This document shows positions 17,650-25,313 of a DNA stretch of 38,105 nucleotides, in pieces. Numbering within the stretch: position 1 is the first letter of the stretch; each line of letters opens with the position of its first letter. A program made the position numbers and the translations under genes. Source of the DNA: Akkermansiaceae bacterium (GTDB lineage Bacteria; Verrucomicrobiota; Verrucomicrobiia; Verrucomicrobiales; Akkermansiaceae); the NCBI GenBank assembly GCA_015062055.1, contig SUVK01000022.1, positions 1 to 38,105 on the forward strand, read 5' to 3'. Under the pieces are notes generated by a model, which worked only from the letters and a program-made list of their open reading frames with translations, made no database searches and was not told the origin of the DNA.

Positions 17650-17775
17650 ATGACACTCGCCGGCATCATCACCATGGTTCTCTCTTGCGGTATCGCTTGG
17701 GGGCTCTTCATCATCTGCTGCCACCGCCTCATCAAGAGCGATAAAAAAGAAAACGCCGATACCCCCAAAGGGTAA
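17650..17775 (+). CDS. MetS-like NSS transporter small subunit, 41 aa
   Basis: A single-helix membrane peptide of 41 aa: a short N-terminus (MTLAGIITMVLSCG), one hydrophobic segment with the characteristic Trp-Gly (IAWGLFIICC), and a basic/polar tail (HRLIKSDKKEN). This size, the WG in the helix and the position directly after an NSS carrier match the MetS family of small subunits required by MetP-type methionine/alanine uptake systems. It starts 6 bases after the carrier stop and completes the operon. Confidence 0.75.
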   Translation: MTLAGIITMVLSCGIAWGLFIICCHRLIKSDKKENADTPKG

Positions 17776-17811
17776 GTTACCCTCGCCTGTATCACCCAAA
17801 ACCGCCCCCAC

Positions 17812-17853
17812 ATCGGCTAACAACGGCTAATTATCAGCTAAATTAGCCGATAA
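17812..17853. repeat. 42-bp repeat, left copy, at the fic promoter (candidate operator)
   Basis: Contains ATCGGCTAA at one end and TTAGCCGAT at the other (inverted), plus further GCTAA cores spaced about one helical turn apart. It ends 3 bases before the fic -35 box. An identical 42-bp copy lies at 19240-19281 after the fic stop. Confidence 0.85.
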
Positions 17854-17856
17854 AAG

Positions 17857-17884
17857 TTGACAAAAGCCGTGCTCATGCTACAAT
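17857..17884 (+). promoter_or_regulatory. fic promoter, leaderless
   Basis: TTGACA (17857-17862), 16-base spacer, TACAAT (17879-17884), then 6 bases to the ATG at 17891. The mRNA should start at or 1-2 bases before the initiation codon. Confidence 0.8.
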
Positions 17885-17890
17885 ACCTGT

Positions 17891-19228
17891 ATGAAACGGC
17901 GCAGCAAAGTACCACAGTTAAAAGAGTTGATAGGTCAAGAGACCGACAACTTGGTGGATATTATGCAAAAAGCATTGCCGGAAGCCTTGAGGATGGATCG
18001 CTACCTGAGCTGGCAAGAGCTGCGGCACAGGGGGGCACCCGCCGGAATGAGAGTGGAGCAATGGTGGCTTGGTATCAAGCTACACCGCACGCTGGCGCGG
18101 CAGAGTGTTCAGCTCCGCAACGCTGCAGGGGGGGAGTTCAACTTTGCCTCCACTCAGCTCATCCAACAATATCTTCACAAAATTGACCGAGCGGCAGGCA
18201 CAATACTAATGACAGATGCCAACAGTGTATTCAGCGTATCGGAGCGCGATAAATACCTGCTGACCTCTCTTGCGGAAGAAGCCATCATGTCAAGCATGCT
18301 CGAAGGGGCCGTTGTTACCCGCACCGAGGCACGAGAACTTATACGCAGCAACCGCACGCCGAAAGATGAGCATGAACAGATGGTCATGAACAACTACCGC
18401 ACCATGCGCATGATTTTGCAGCGTAAAAGCGAACCGCTTACGCCCGATTTTGTACTCTCGCTGCACCGCAGCATGGTAGAAGGCACATTAAAAAACCCCG
18501 ATAAAGCAGGCGAGCTTCGCAGCCCCGCCGACAAAGTCTACATCGAAGATACGCATACCGGGGATATTATCCACATGCCACCACCGGCAGAGCAACTGAC
18601 CGAAAGATTAAAAGCCCTGTGCCGATTCGCCAACGCAGAAGGCGACGATTGCTATATTCACCCCATTATCAGGGCCATTATCTTGCATTTTCAACTGGCA
18701 TACGACCATCCCTTTGTAGACGGCAACGGGAGAACCGCTCGCTCTCTGTTTTACTGGAGCATGTTGCATGCCGGGTATTGGCTTTTCGAGTACATCTCCA
18801 TATCGCGCGAAATTTACCGCCACTCCCGCAGCTATTATGAGTCTTTTTTGAATACCGAAGAAGACGAAAATGACTTGAATTATTTCATCATTGACCAGTT
18901 GAAAACCATACTGGCCTCCATCGAAAGTCTTACCGAACACCTGCGCAACAAACAAAAACTGCAAGAGCAGCTCCGCTCCGAGCTGTCGGGGGTTACCTAT
19001 CTCAACCACCGTCAGAGAAATGTGCTGTTGCACTTCTTGCAACACCCCAATGCCCGCACCTCGGTTAGCTCGCATTGCAACGAGTACAAAGTAGTGAGGC
19101 AAACTGCCCGCACCGACCTCACCGCCCTCGAAAAAATCGGACTCCTCCGTTGTGAACTCGTTTCGCGCGAGTTTATCTTCAGCCCCGTGCCGGACCTTGA
19201 AAAACGACTCAAAACCATTACTAAGTAA
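17891..19228 (+). CDS. Fic family protein with inhibitory motif and C-terminal winged helix
   Basis: Fic enzymes transfer AMP or related groups to protein hydroxyls. This one is 445 aa. The core motif HPFVDGNGRTAR is at 273-284 and is intact (HxFxDGNGRxxR). An upstream inhibitory helix motif, SSMLEG at 134-139, fits (S/T)xxxE(G/N), so the enzyme is probably self-inhibited in cis through Glu138. The last 75 residues (LNHRQRNVLLHFLQHP onward, with RQTARTDLTALEKIGLL) look like a winged-helix DNA-binding domain. The 42-bp repeats at both ends of the gene are natural candidates for its binding site, which suggests autoregulation. No partner antitoxin gene is needed for this class and none is seen. 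Confidence 0.92.
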   Translation: MKRRSKVPQLKELIGQETDNLVDIMQKALPEALRMDRYLSWQELRHRGAPAGMRVEQWWLGIKLHRTLARQSVQLRNAAGGEFNFASTQLIQQYLHKIDRAAGTILMTDANSVFSVSERDKYLLTSLAEEAIMSSMLEGAVVTRTEARELIRSNRTPKDEHEQMVMNNYRTMRMILQRKSEPLTPDFVLSLHRSMVEGTLKNPDKAGELRSPADKVYIEDTHTGDIIHMPPPAEQLTERLKALCRFANAEGDDCYIHPIIRAIILHFQLAYDHPFVDGNGRTARSLFYWSMLHAGYWLFEYISISREIYRHSRSYYESFLNTEEDENDLNYFIIDQLKTILASIESLTEHLRNKQKLQEQLRSELSGVTYLNHRQRNVLLHFLQHPNARTSVSSHCNEYKVVRQTARTDLTALEKIGLLRCELVSREFIFSPVPDLEKRLKTITK

Positions 19229-19239
19229 TGAGTGCCGCA

Positions 19240-19281
19240 ATCGGCTAACAACGGCTAATTATCAGCTAAATTAGCCGATAA
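19240..19281. repeat. 42-bp repeat, right copy, after fic
   Basis: Identical over 42 bases to 17812-17853, same orientation, beginning 11 bases after the fic stop codon. The flanking bases differ on both sides, so the identity is confined to this unit. Confidence 0.9.
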
Positions 19282-19303
19282 CAACATCAACAATTCAAAG
19301 AAA

Positions 19304-19338
19304 GCCCCCCGGCAAATAAATATATTTACCGGGGGGGC
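19304..19338 (-). terminator. Hairpin terminator of the minus-strand lipoprotein gene
   Basis: GCCCCCCGG (19304-19312) pairs with CCGGGGGGGC (19329-19338), with inner AAATA/TATTT pairing. On the minus strand the stem is followed by TTTCTTTG. It may also stop fic transcription from the other side. Confidence 0.75.
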
Positions 19339-19385
19339 GGAGGAATATATATTCTAACCTAATTTATATAAAGGAAGCAGAATAC

Positions 19386-19730
19386 TTACAGAACTTGGGC
19401 ACCTTTCAGAATATCCATAAGCCCCTGCACTTTAGAGGCGCCGACCTCTTTAATGCAATCGGTATAAAGCTTACCACCCTGCCAGTTGTTGAAGGTAAAG
19501 CGTGCGGCATCGGGGATGGACTGCTCGCTCTTAGCCACGCGCAAGCGGCTGAACCCGCGGGTGTAGTAATCGAACTGGCCATCGCAGCCGTAGTACTTCA
19601 TCTTGGTTAACTCGTCGGAGTTGATGAGAGTTGTAGTATTAGGAGTGAAAAGCTCGGTACGGCTCACAGTCTTAACGGCGCAAGAGGAAAGCCCCAGTGC
19701 AAGAATCAAAACGGGAATGAGTTTTTTCAT
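19386..19730 (-). CDS. Small lipoprotein, unknown
   Basis: A 114-aa protein with a lipoprotein signal (MKKLIPVLILALGLSSC, lipobox LSSC, Cys17). The mature part is about 98 residues with two further Cys (in YYGCDGQ and TDCIKE), which could form a disulfide, and several aromatic residues. I do not recognise the family. A consensus promoter lies 10 bases upstream of the ATG, and a terminator follows, so it is a single-gene unit. Confidence 0.65.
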   Translation of the reverse strand: MKKLIPVLILALGLSSCAVKTVSRTELFTPNTTTLINSDELTKMKYYGCDGQFDYYTRGFSRLRVAKSEQSIPDAARFTFNNWQGGKLYTDCIKEVGASKVQGLMDILKGAQVL

Positions 19731-19740
19731 AACAGACAGA

Positions 19741-19769
19741 CTTATAACATGTATCTATCATATTGTCAA
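19741..19769 (-). promoter_or_regulatory. Promoter of the small lipoprotein gene, near-leaderless
   Basis: Minus strand TTGACA (19769-19764), 17-base spacer, TATAAG (19746-19741), then 10 bases to the ATG at 19730. Confidence 0.8.
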
Positions 19770-19824
19770 GTACGTGCGGGGACAATTAGATTTCTTTGCC
19801 TGTTTTGATATCTGAATTACCACT

Positions 19825-19848
19825 AACCTCATGTTATAACGTGAGGTT
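19825..19848. promoter_or_regulatory. Perfect dyad upstream of rpsB
   Basis: AACCTCA (19825-19831) and TGAGGTT (19842-19848) flank the palindrome GTTATAAC. It has no T-run on the plus strand. It lies between the divergent lipoprotein and rpsB promoters and could be a regulator site or a small hairpin. Confidence 0.4.
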
Positions 19849-19883
19849 TCCCTGTAAAAAATAAAGAATTCGAGTGAATTTGA

Positions 19884-19912
19884 TTGACAATAAGGGCAGA
19901 ATGGTATATTCT
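19884..19912 (+). promoter_or_regulatory. rpsB-tsf promoter with about 110-base leader
   Basis: TTGACA (19884-19889) with -10 TATATT (19905-19910, spacer 15) or the overlapping TATTCT (19907-19912, spacer 17). The leader to 20027 is long for this window and contains GC-rich pairing segments around 19950-19975. This is compatible with translational feedback by S2, but no known leader motif is recognised. Confidence 0.65.
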
Positions 19913-20027
19913 GCCTGCCCCTGCTGATGCTGCAATATCAACAACGGGAGGCTGGGGGCGAGAGCGCAGCACCTTCCACAAACTCGTGCATCCTGACACA
20001 AGGTTACACACAACACAAATACAAACA

Positions 20028-20711
20028 ATGGTTAACGAACTCATTACAAAGATGGTGGAGGCCGGTGTACACTATGGTCACCAGACTCGCAAGTGGCACC
20101 CGAACATGAAGAAGTTCATTCTCACACAGAAGAATGGCATCCACATCATCAACCTCGAGGAGACTGAGAAGTGCCTCGACAAGGCCTGCGCTTTCCTCAG
20201 CGAGAAGGCCGCCAAGAACAAGAAGATCCTCTTCGTAGGCTGCAAGCGCCAGGCTCAGGAGGCAGTTAAGGAGGCCGCAGAGGCCACCGGTCAATACTAC
20301 GTCAACTTCCGTTGGCTGGGTGGTATGCTTACCAACATGGCTACCATCAAGAAGAGCATTGCCCGCCTCGACTACCTCGAGAACCTCGACAAGCAGCCCG
20401 AGTACAAGCAGATGTCCAAGAAGGAGATTGCCTCTCTTGCCCGCGAGCGCGAGAAACTGCAGCGCAACCTTCAGGGTATCCGCAACATGGGTGGCGCCCC
20501 CGATGTGATGGTAGCCATCGGTGCCGACCACGAGGATATCGCCATTCGCGAGGCCCACATTCTGGGCATCCCCGTTATCGTGCTGACCGATACGAACGCC
20601 GACCCCGACACCGTGGATTTCCCCATCCCCGGTAACGACGACGCCGTTCGCTCCATCCGCCTGATTCTCTCCGTTCTTACGGAGGCTATCAACAGCAACA
20701 AGGTTGCCTAA
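20028..20711 (+). CDS. rpsB: 30S ribosomal protein S2
   Basis: Structural 30S protein of 227 aa. It starts MVNELITKMVEAGVHYGHQT, the diagnostic S2 opening, with VHYGHQTRKWHPNMKKFI. It continues with NGIHIINLEET, RWLGGMLTN and the C-terminal IPVIVLTDTNADP block. The ATG at 20028 is chosen over open upstream codons because it gives the conserved N-terminus and lies after the promoter. tsf follows 21 bases later, the usual order. Confidence 0.98.
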   Translation: MVNELITKMVEAGVHYGHQTRKWHPNMKKFILTQKNGIHIINLEETEKCLDKACAFLSEKAAKNKKILFVGCKRQAQEAVKEAAEATGQYYVNFRWLGGMLTNMATIKKSIARLDYLENLDKQPEYKQMSKKEIASLAREREKLQRNLQGIRNMGGAPDVMVAIGADHEDIAIREAHILGIPVIVLTDTNADPDTVDFPIPGNDDAVRSIRLILSVLTEAINSNKVA

Positions 20712-20732
20712 TCAATAATTTACAATACGACA

Positions 20733-21599
20733 ATGGCTGATATTACACCCCAAATGGTCAAAGAGCTGCGCATCAAGACCGATGCCGGCATGATGGACTG
20801 CAAGAAGGCCCTCATGGAGTGCGACGGCGACATGGACGCCGCTGTTAAGTACCTCCGCGAGAAGGGTATCGCCAAGGCTGCCAAGAAGGCAGACCGCGAG
20901 GCTAAGGAAGGTGTTGTTACCACCATCGTAGAGGGTAACGACGGCATCATCTTCGAGATCAACTGCGAGACAGACTTCTGCTCCAAGGGCGACAAGTTCC
21001 GCGCTCTCGTGGCCGAGATCGGCGCCGCCCTCAAGGCCTCTGCGGCCAAGACCCTCGACGAGGCTCTCAACGTAGCCATCAACGGCACCACGGTTGAGAA
21101 GTACCTGGCCGAGCAGTGCGCTGCCATCGGCGAGAACATGAAATTCCGCAAGTTTGCCCGCTACACACTGGCCGGCGAGGGCAGCATCGTCTCCTACATC
21201 CACATGGGTGGCAAGGTAGGTGTTCTGCTTCAGGTGGCCTGCGGCAACGCTGCTACCGTGGCTGCAGAGAGCTTCCAGACCATGTGCAAGGACATCACCC
21301 TGCACATTGCAGCCTGCGCACCCAAGAGCGTGGACTCCTCTTCCCTTGACCCCGCATTCGTGGCTGAGGAGCAAGAGATTGCCAAGGCTCAGCTCATCGC
21401 AGAGGGCAAGCCCGAAGCTTTGTTAGAGAAGATTCTTCCAGGAAAGCTCAGGGCCCTCTACAAGCAGAGCTGCTTGCTGAGCCAGGAGTTCGTGAAGGAC
21501 CCCTCCATCAGCGTAGAGAAGCTTGTAGCCAACATCGGCAAGGAGCTCGGCGACACCATCTCCGTGGTTTCCTTCGAGCGCTTCCAGCTCGGCGCCTGA
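20733..21599 (+). CDS. tsf: Translation elongation factor Ts
   Basis: Guanine-nucleotide exchange factor for EF-Tu, 288 aa. The N-terminal UBA-like domain has MVKELRIKTDAGMMDCKKAL. The core contains EINCETDFCSKGDKF (the TDFV-type motif that contacts EF-Tu). The C-terminal coiled coil and final domain end with the SFERFQLG segment. Codon use is strongly biased toward C/G-ending codons in rpsB and tsf, as expected for highly expressed genes. Confidence 0.98.
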   Translation: MADITPQMVKELRIKTDAGMMDCKKALMECDGDMDAAVKYLREKGIAKAAKKADREAKEGVVTTIVEGNDGIIFEINCETDFCSKGDKFRALVAEIGAALKASAAKTLDEALNVAINGTTVEKYLAEQCAAIGENMKFRKFARYTLAGEGSIVSYIHMGGKVGVLLQVACGNAATVAAESFQTMCKDITLHIAACAPKSVDSSSLDPAFVAEEQEIAKAQLIAEGKPEALLEKILPGKLRALYKQSCLLSQEFVKDPSISVEKLVANIGKELGDTISVVSFERFQLGA

Positions 21600-21624
21600 T
21601 AAACGCTTATCCTATTTATCAACA

Positions 21625-21663
21625 ATTAAAAAGGGAACGCCCGGCGGCGTTCCCTTTTTAATT
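21625..21663 (+). terminator. rpsB-tsf terminator
   Basis: GGGAACGCC (21633-21641), 4-base loop, GGCGTTCCC (21646-21654), flanked by AATTAAAAA and TTTTTAATT so the whole is near-palindromic and works on both strands. Confidence 0.93.
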
Positions 21664-21684
21664 GAGCCCGTTAGTGGCAATGGG

Positions 21685-21954
21685 TTAATATACTTCAAAA
21701 TAGCCTTTACCATTGCAGCGAGAGCATTTCTGCGTAGTGGGTATGGGGGAGTACATATTTACCGCACCTTCAATACCGGAACCATGGCATAGGGAACAAG
21801 GCACTCTCTGCGTTTGAGGGAGAAACACCTTTCTCTCTCTTGGAGGCAGTGGCTTGTTTTGAAATGAGTACCATGTAGTTCTGTTCTCGGTACAAGATGA
21901 CAATACACCCACTAAAGAACAAGCAACAACAAGAAGATAATGTATGTTTTTCAT
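21685..21954 (-). CDS. Lipoprotein with two CxxCxGxG zinc-finger-like repeats
   Basis: An 89-aa protein with a lipoprotein signal (MKNIHYLLVVACSLVGVLSSC, in parts; lipobox LSSC). The mature part carries CSLCHGSG and CSRCNGKG, the CxxCxGxG repeats known from the DnaJ Cys-rich domain, spaced to form one zinc site. The start at 21954 is chosen because it gives a clean lipoprotein signal and lies 1 base after the stop of the upstream gene, indicating coupled translation. Its placement behind a putative secreted metalloprotease-like protein suggests a shared role, but the function is unknown. Confidence 0.65.
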   Translation of the reverse strand: MKNIHYLLVVACSLVGVLSSCTENRTTWYSFQNKPLPPRERKVFLPQTQRVPCSLCHGSGIEGAVNMYSPIPTTQKCSRCNGKGYFEVY

Positions 21955-21955
21955 A

Positions 21956-23392
21956 TCAGTCAAAGAAAAGAGGAGTTTCAAAGACACCGTCGGGGCCGGC
22001 TACAATAGTGCGGTTTGAGCCACCCTGGCCATAGGGGGACGCCGTTCGCTCATATGAGTCAATAACCTCCCAATTCGTACCACCGTCCGCCTTTAGGCAA
22101 TGAGAACGATACCAACGGAAATACCCCGCATACTCAGTAGTAATCATATTAGCAAAATTTTCTGCTGTTAAGCCACCTACAAAATAAGTATAATTGGCGA
22201 AAGCATACTCTGCGTTGGTTGCCTGTCCTTCTAATATTTTTTTATCGGAAATATAAGAATATCTGCTGAAGAAATAACAATGAGCCATTTCGTGTGCGAT
22301 AATTTTATTCAGCTTAATTTCTCTCAGCCATCGACTTCTTTCATCAGTAATATAAGGCAGATCCTCGGCATCAACGTTAATTTGGAAATGCACTCCACCA
22401 TCCGTATATTTCGGGATTGCAAAGCCCGAATAGTCTTCAATGGAACACAAGCGGATGGGGATTAACGATAAATCCAAATGCTGGGTTGCATCAATATGGT
22501 AACTGCGCCCGTATTCTTCCATAGCCTCACCAATATAATAAGCGCGGTATCTTAAGCCTGTTTCATTTTCAGAATAAAAGGACAATCTTAATGCTAAGAA
22601 AGTGGGATAGAAATCTGCAATGATAGACCCCGTAGCATAGCCAACGAAGCTCTCCATATGAGATTTTATATGTTTTAAGGATTTAATATAAATCGTTAAT
22701 TGTTCATTCTTAGAAGCATTCCACAACGTAAACGCAGAGTACAGCTCAATGGCTTTATCCAAACATGTAATGGCGTAATTCTGATTCCAGTTGGCATTCC
22801 AATTCGAGTCACCATCCCAATGAATGGCAGACAATTTTTCCCAGGCGGGGGCAAAACCGTTTTCTGCCGATAATTTTAACCATTTATAGGCAGTATCAGC
22901 ATTGGCAGTACAGCCCAACAGGCCTCTTTTACAGATGCGGGCCATATAGAATGCAGCTGCGGCATCACCTCCATTGGCAGCCCGTACCATCAAATCCAAT
23001 CCTTCCGCGTCATTTTTTGTCATAATAAGATGGATAGCGTACAAACGCATACCGCGAGCATCATTATACTTGGCCAATTTTTGATAAAATGAGGCTTTAG
23101 ACGACGTATAATCATCCAAATACGGAGGCATATGGTTGTTAACAAACTGCTTATAATTTTGGTAAATGATACACAGCTCATCAGATATTTGCTTACGCAA
23201 ATCGTAAGAATCAGCCTCACTATAAGCATCGTAGAATAGTTCGAACGCGCGTTCCTGAGCCTCGAAGTCGTTCGCATCATACTGAGCACGTGCTTTGTAT
23301 ACCATTAGATTAGCCGTGACATCATCAGCCCATACCGGGGTAGACAATGAGCACAACAGCATCGTCAAAGCAATTTTACATATTTTTTTCAT
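21956..23392 (-). CDS. Secreted protein with Sel1/TPR-like region and HExxH metallopeptidase-like motif
   Basis: A 478-aa protein with a Sec signal peptide (cleavage after VWA, residue 22). Residues about 100-215 contain Sel1-type helical repeats (for example GDAAAAFYMARICKRG then AYKWLKLSAENGFAPA). The C-terminal part has HEMAH at 367-371 inside IIAHEMAHCYFF, and Glu388/Glu395 in EGQATNAEY as possible third zinc ligands, the gluzincin arrangement. The motif indicates a zinc-dependent peptidase fold; activity is inferred. The gene is AT-richer than its housekeeping neighbours. Its upstream region is copy 1 of the repeated promoter/leader sequence. Confidence 0.7.
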   Translation of the reverse strand: MKKICKIALTMLLCSLSTPVWADDVTANLMVYKARAQYDANDFEAQERAFELFYDAYSEADSYDLRKQISDELCIIYQNYKQFVNNHMPPYLDDYTSSKASFYQKLAKYNDARGMRLYAIHLIMTKNDAEGLDLMVRAANGGDAAAAFYMARICKRGLLGCTANADTAYKWLKLSAENGFAPAWEKLSAIHWDGDSNWNANWNQNYAITCLDKAIELYSAFTLWNASKNEQLTIYIKSLKHIKSHMESFVGYATGSIIADFYPTFLALRLSFYSENETGLRYRAYYIGEAMEEYGRSYHIDATQHLDLSLIPIRLCSIEDYSGFAIPKYTDGGVHFQINVDAEDLPYITDERSRWLREIKLNKIIAHEMAHCYFFSRYSYISDKKILEGQATNAEYAFANYTYFVGGLTAENFANMITTEYAGYFRWYRSHCLKADGGTNWEVIDSYERTASPYGQGGSNRTIVAGPDGVFETPLFFD

Positions 23393-23400
23393 AATTTAAT

Positions 23401-23489
23401 AATGTTCGGATTGATAAAATGAAATGAATTACACCAATAAAGAGACGATAAGCGGGTAAATTCTATCACTATTTTGCAAAAAAGTTCAG
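23401..23489 (-). repeat. Repeated promoter/leader sequence, copy 1
   Basis: Shares about 85 bases with copies 2 and 3, including the identical core TGAATTACACCAATAAAGAG and the minus-strand -10-like TAGAAT (23465-23460). It lies directly upstream of the HExxH protein gene on the minus strand. No good -35 is visible. Confidence 0.8.
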
Positions 23490-23547
23490 TTTCCTCCCCC
23501 ATAAATGATAGGCGTTGTTTAAGTTTGTGGTTGAGAAATGATTTTCA

Positions 23548-24393
23548 TTATAGATACTCGCGGATTATTTCTGCGCAATAGTAGTTTTTATTCTGAATGG
23601 CAACATCGTATGCAGTCTTACCATCTCTATTTATCAAATGGAGGTTGTAACGACAAGCCTCTACCAAAAGCCTCACGCACGAGTCATGGCCGGCAGCAGC
23701 AGCAAGATGCAAGGGGGTATTACCATAACTATCTTGATCATAAACATTTGCGCCTTGTTGTATCAAGTAACTCACTTGCCTGCTGTCTCCCGCTAAGGCC
23801 GCACGATGCAAAGGAGTACGCCCGTCTTGCATATCCACTCCACCGGCTATTACAATATATTGATTATGTGTAATATCTGTATATGATTTATCAGATGATT
23901 TATCTACATAAGTTAAATTGACATCTCCGCCATTATCTTTGTCCCCGAATACCTTTTCTAAATCAAAAATATTAAAATAGTAAAGAGCGACGCCCCCAAT
24001 AAACAACACTGATAATAAACAACATATCACTTTTTTCAAAGACAGAATTCTCGTCACGTTTATGGACGAACAGAACAAATTGAAGAATAGCGCCGTTAAC
24101 TGCCACGCTATAACAATGGGTATCAATATAACACTGAAACAGGCTACCGCAACAGCCCATACTGCCATTCCGATACAACCTAAATTTTGTATCCCCAACA
24201 TCATGCCGAAATACGCACGATTCCCCATGCAACCACACACGGCTCCGGCATACACGCACAACATGAAAAACGTCACAAGAATTCCATCTCCATCAGGGTC
24301 TCCGATATTTGCAGCTATAACAGAAGCACATAATGCACCGATTCCGAGAAGAATTAAACAACGAAAAATTATTCCTAATCTATACGCAATCAT
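23548..24393 (-). CDS. Membrane protein with C-terminal ankyrin repeats
   Basis: A 281-aa protein. The N-terminal half has four hydrophobic segments (about residues 8-28, 38-60, 68-105 and 122-142) rich in Gly, Cys and Val. After a charged linker the C-terminal part carries ankyrin repeats: GRTPLHRAALAGDSRQVSYLIQQ, then YGNTPLHLAAAAGHDSCVRLLVEA (each quoted in part), then a terminal DGKTAYDVAIQNKN repeat. Ankyrin repeats mediate protein binding, here probably on one face of the inner membrane. Repeat copy 2 lies about 170 bases upstream. The partner is unknown. Confidence 0.7.
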   Translation of the reverse strand: MIAYRLGIIFRCLILLGIGALCASVIAANIGDPDGDGILVTFFMLCVYAGAVCGCMGNRAYFGMMLGIQNLGCIGMAVWAVAVACFSVILIPIVIAWQLTALFFNLFCSSINVTRILSLKKVICCLLSVLFIGGVALYYFNIFDLEKVFGDKDNGGDVNLTYVDKSSDKSYTDITHNQYIVIAGGVDMQDGRTPLHRAALAGDSRQVSYLIQQGANVYDQDSYGNTPLHLAAAAGHDSCVRLLVEACRYNLHLINRDGKTAYDVAIQNKNYYCAEIIREYL

Positions 24394-24555
24394 AAGAGAA
24401 TTAATTTTTTACTTAAACATTTACATAATCAGACCTTCAGCAAATGAGTCCGGCCTCATTGCCTAACACGCGCCCGATATCTCATTCGATTAACAGCATC
24501 AGTAGTTCCCCATACCGGGGCCGTCACAACAAATCGATTCGTTTTATTTATAATA

Positions 24556-24644
24556 TAACAATGTTCGGATTAATAAAATAAGTGAATTACACCAATAAAG
24601 AGAGTGTGTACGGGCAAATTCTATCACAATTCGACAAAAAAAAT
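24556..24644 (-). repeat. Repeated promoter/leader sequence, copy 2
   Basis: Same core as copies 1 and 3, with a minus-strand TAGAAT. Similarity to copy 3 continues downstream on the minus strand through a CCGGTA-containing segment, so copies 2 and 3 are the closest pair. Confidence 0.8.
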
Positions 24645-24686
24645 CGAAGTTTTGCAGAGTAATTGAGAGCGCAAGCGAACAAAATA

Positions 24687-24729
24687 TACTCCCTCGGCAG
24701 GGCTAATAGAGCAGTAGCCCGGGGGAGTA
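24687..24729 (-). terminator. Probable terminator of the small membrane-protein operon
   Basis: TACTCCC (24687-24693) pairs with GGGAGTA (24723-24729), with inner GGGCTA/TAGCCC pairing. On the minus strand the stem is followed by TATTTTG. Confidence 0.55.
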
Positions 24730-24790
24730 CCACCGGGCTACCATATATCACACCTCCGAAACTCTGAATCAGATTTATTTAATGCCCAGA

Positions 24791-25093
24791 TCAATGTTTT
24801 ACCAGTGCCATTATTAATGTAACCGGGGCTACAATTATTCCTATAATAGAAGCTACGAAAAATAATACCCCCACACAAGCAAAGCCACTCACCACACCAC
24901 CATTTACGAAAGTCTGCTTAATGGAAGATTTGATTTTGAATCCATGAGTAGGGTGATTAATAAGTAGCAGAATAGCAAAAATTACATACACAACTGTTCC
25001 AATCATTGCCAACATTTCATTGCCGGTTAAATGGCCGATAGCAGCACAGGCAATACTACATGTAGCACATAAAGCATAAGGTACACTATTCAT
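24791..25093 (-). CDS. Small membrane protein, unknown
   Basis: A 100-aa protein with about three hydrophobic segments (residues 5-20, 24-45 and 66-97), a short polar loop (HPTHGFKIKSS) and a C-terminal Lys-His. No recognised family. It is the last gene of a probable minus-strand operon of very small genes (25412 to 24791) driven from repeat copy 3. Confidence 0.55.
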   Translation of the reverse strand: MNSVPYALCATCSIACAAIGHLTGNEMLAMIGTVVYVIFAILLLINHPTHGFKIKSSIKQTFVNGGVVSGFACVGVLFFVASIIGIIVAPVTLIMALVKH

Positions 25094-25140
25094 ATCGTTA
25101 ATTTCTTTTGTATTGTTTTAGTTTTTAATTATTGGAGAAG

Positions 25141-25281
25141 TTAGTTACGTCCCCCGCACAGGCCAAACCATACAATAGCAGGTGTAGCCACGAGAAACCC
25201 TAGAGGCAACAGGAACCCTACATTGAAAATCGAACCTATCGCTGCAAAAAGCAACCCTAATGCTAATAATTTTGCCATCAT
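25141..25281 (-). CDS. Very small hydrophobic protein, 46 aa
   Basis: Starts MMAKLLALGLLFAAIGSIFN and continues through a second hydrophobic stretch (VGFLLPLGFLVATPAIVWF) to a short polar end, CGGRN. Two potential helices separated by a Pro-containing turn. It sits 47 bases upstream of the 100-aa membrane protein on the same strand. No family is recognised. The composition (all hydrophobic, no rare features) and the position between two other small genes support it being real. Confidence 0.45.
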   Translation of the reverse strand: MMAKLLALGLLFAAIGSIFNVGFLLPLGFLVATPAIVWFGLCGGRN

Positions 25282-25313
25282 AGTTTATATATATTGTTGA
25301 GATTTTATACGAA

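Larger units (their letters stand above)
24394..24790 (-). other. Intergenic stretch with terminator, repeat copy 2 and a decayed small reading frame
   Basis: Holds the hairpin at 24687-24729, repeat copy 2, and downstream of it (minus strand, about 24555-24460) a frame without ATG/GTG/TTG whose translation (NKTNRFVVTAPVWGTT) resembles the start of the 32-aa peptide gene at 25314-25412 (NKINRLTLTVPVGG). This looks like a degraded duplicate of that small gene. Confidence 0.5.

Noticed and set aside
19950..20027. Known S2-type ribosomal leader before rpsB
   Set aside because: The leader is long and GC-rich, but I cannot match it to a defined leader motif, so only the promoter is called.
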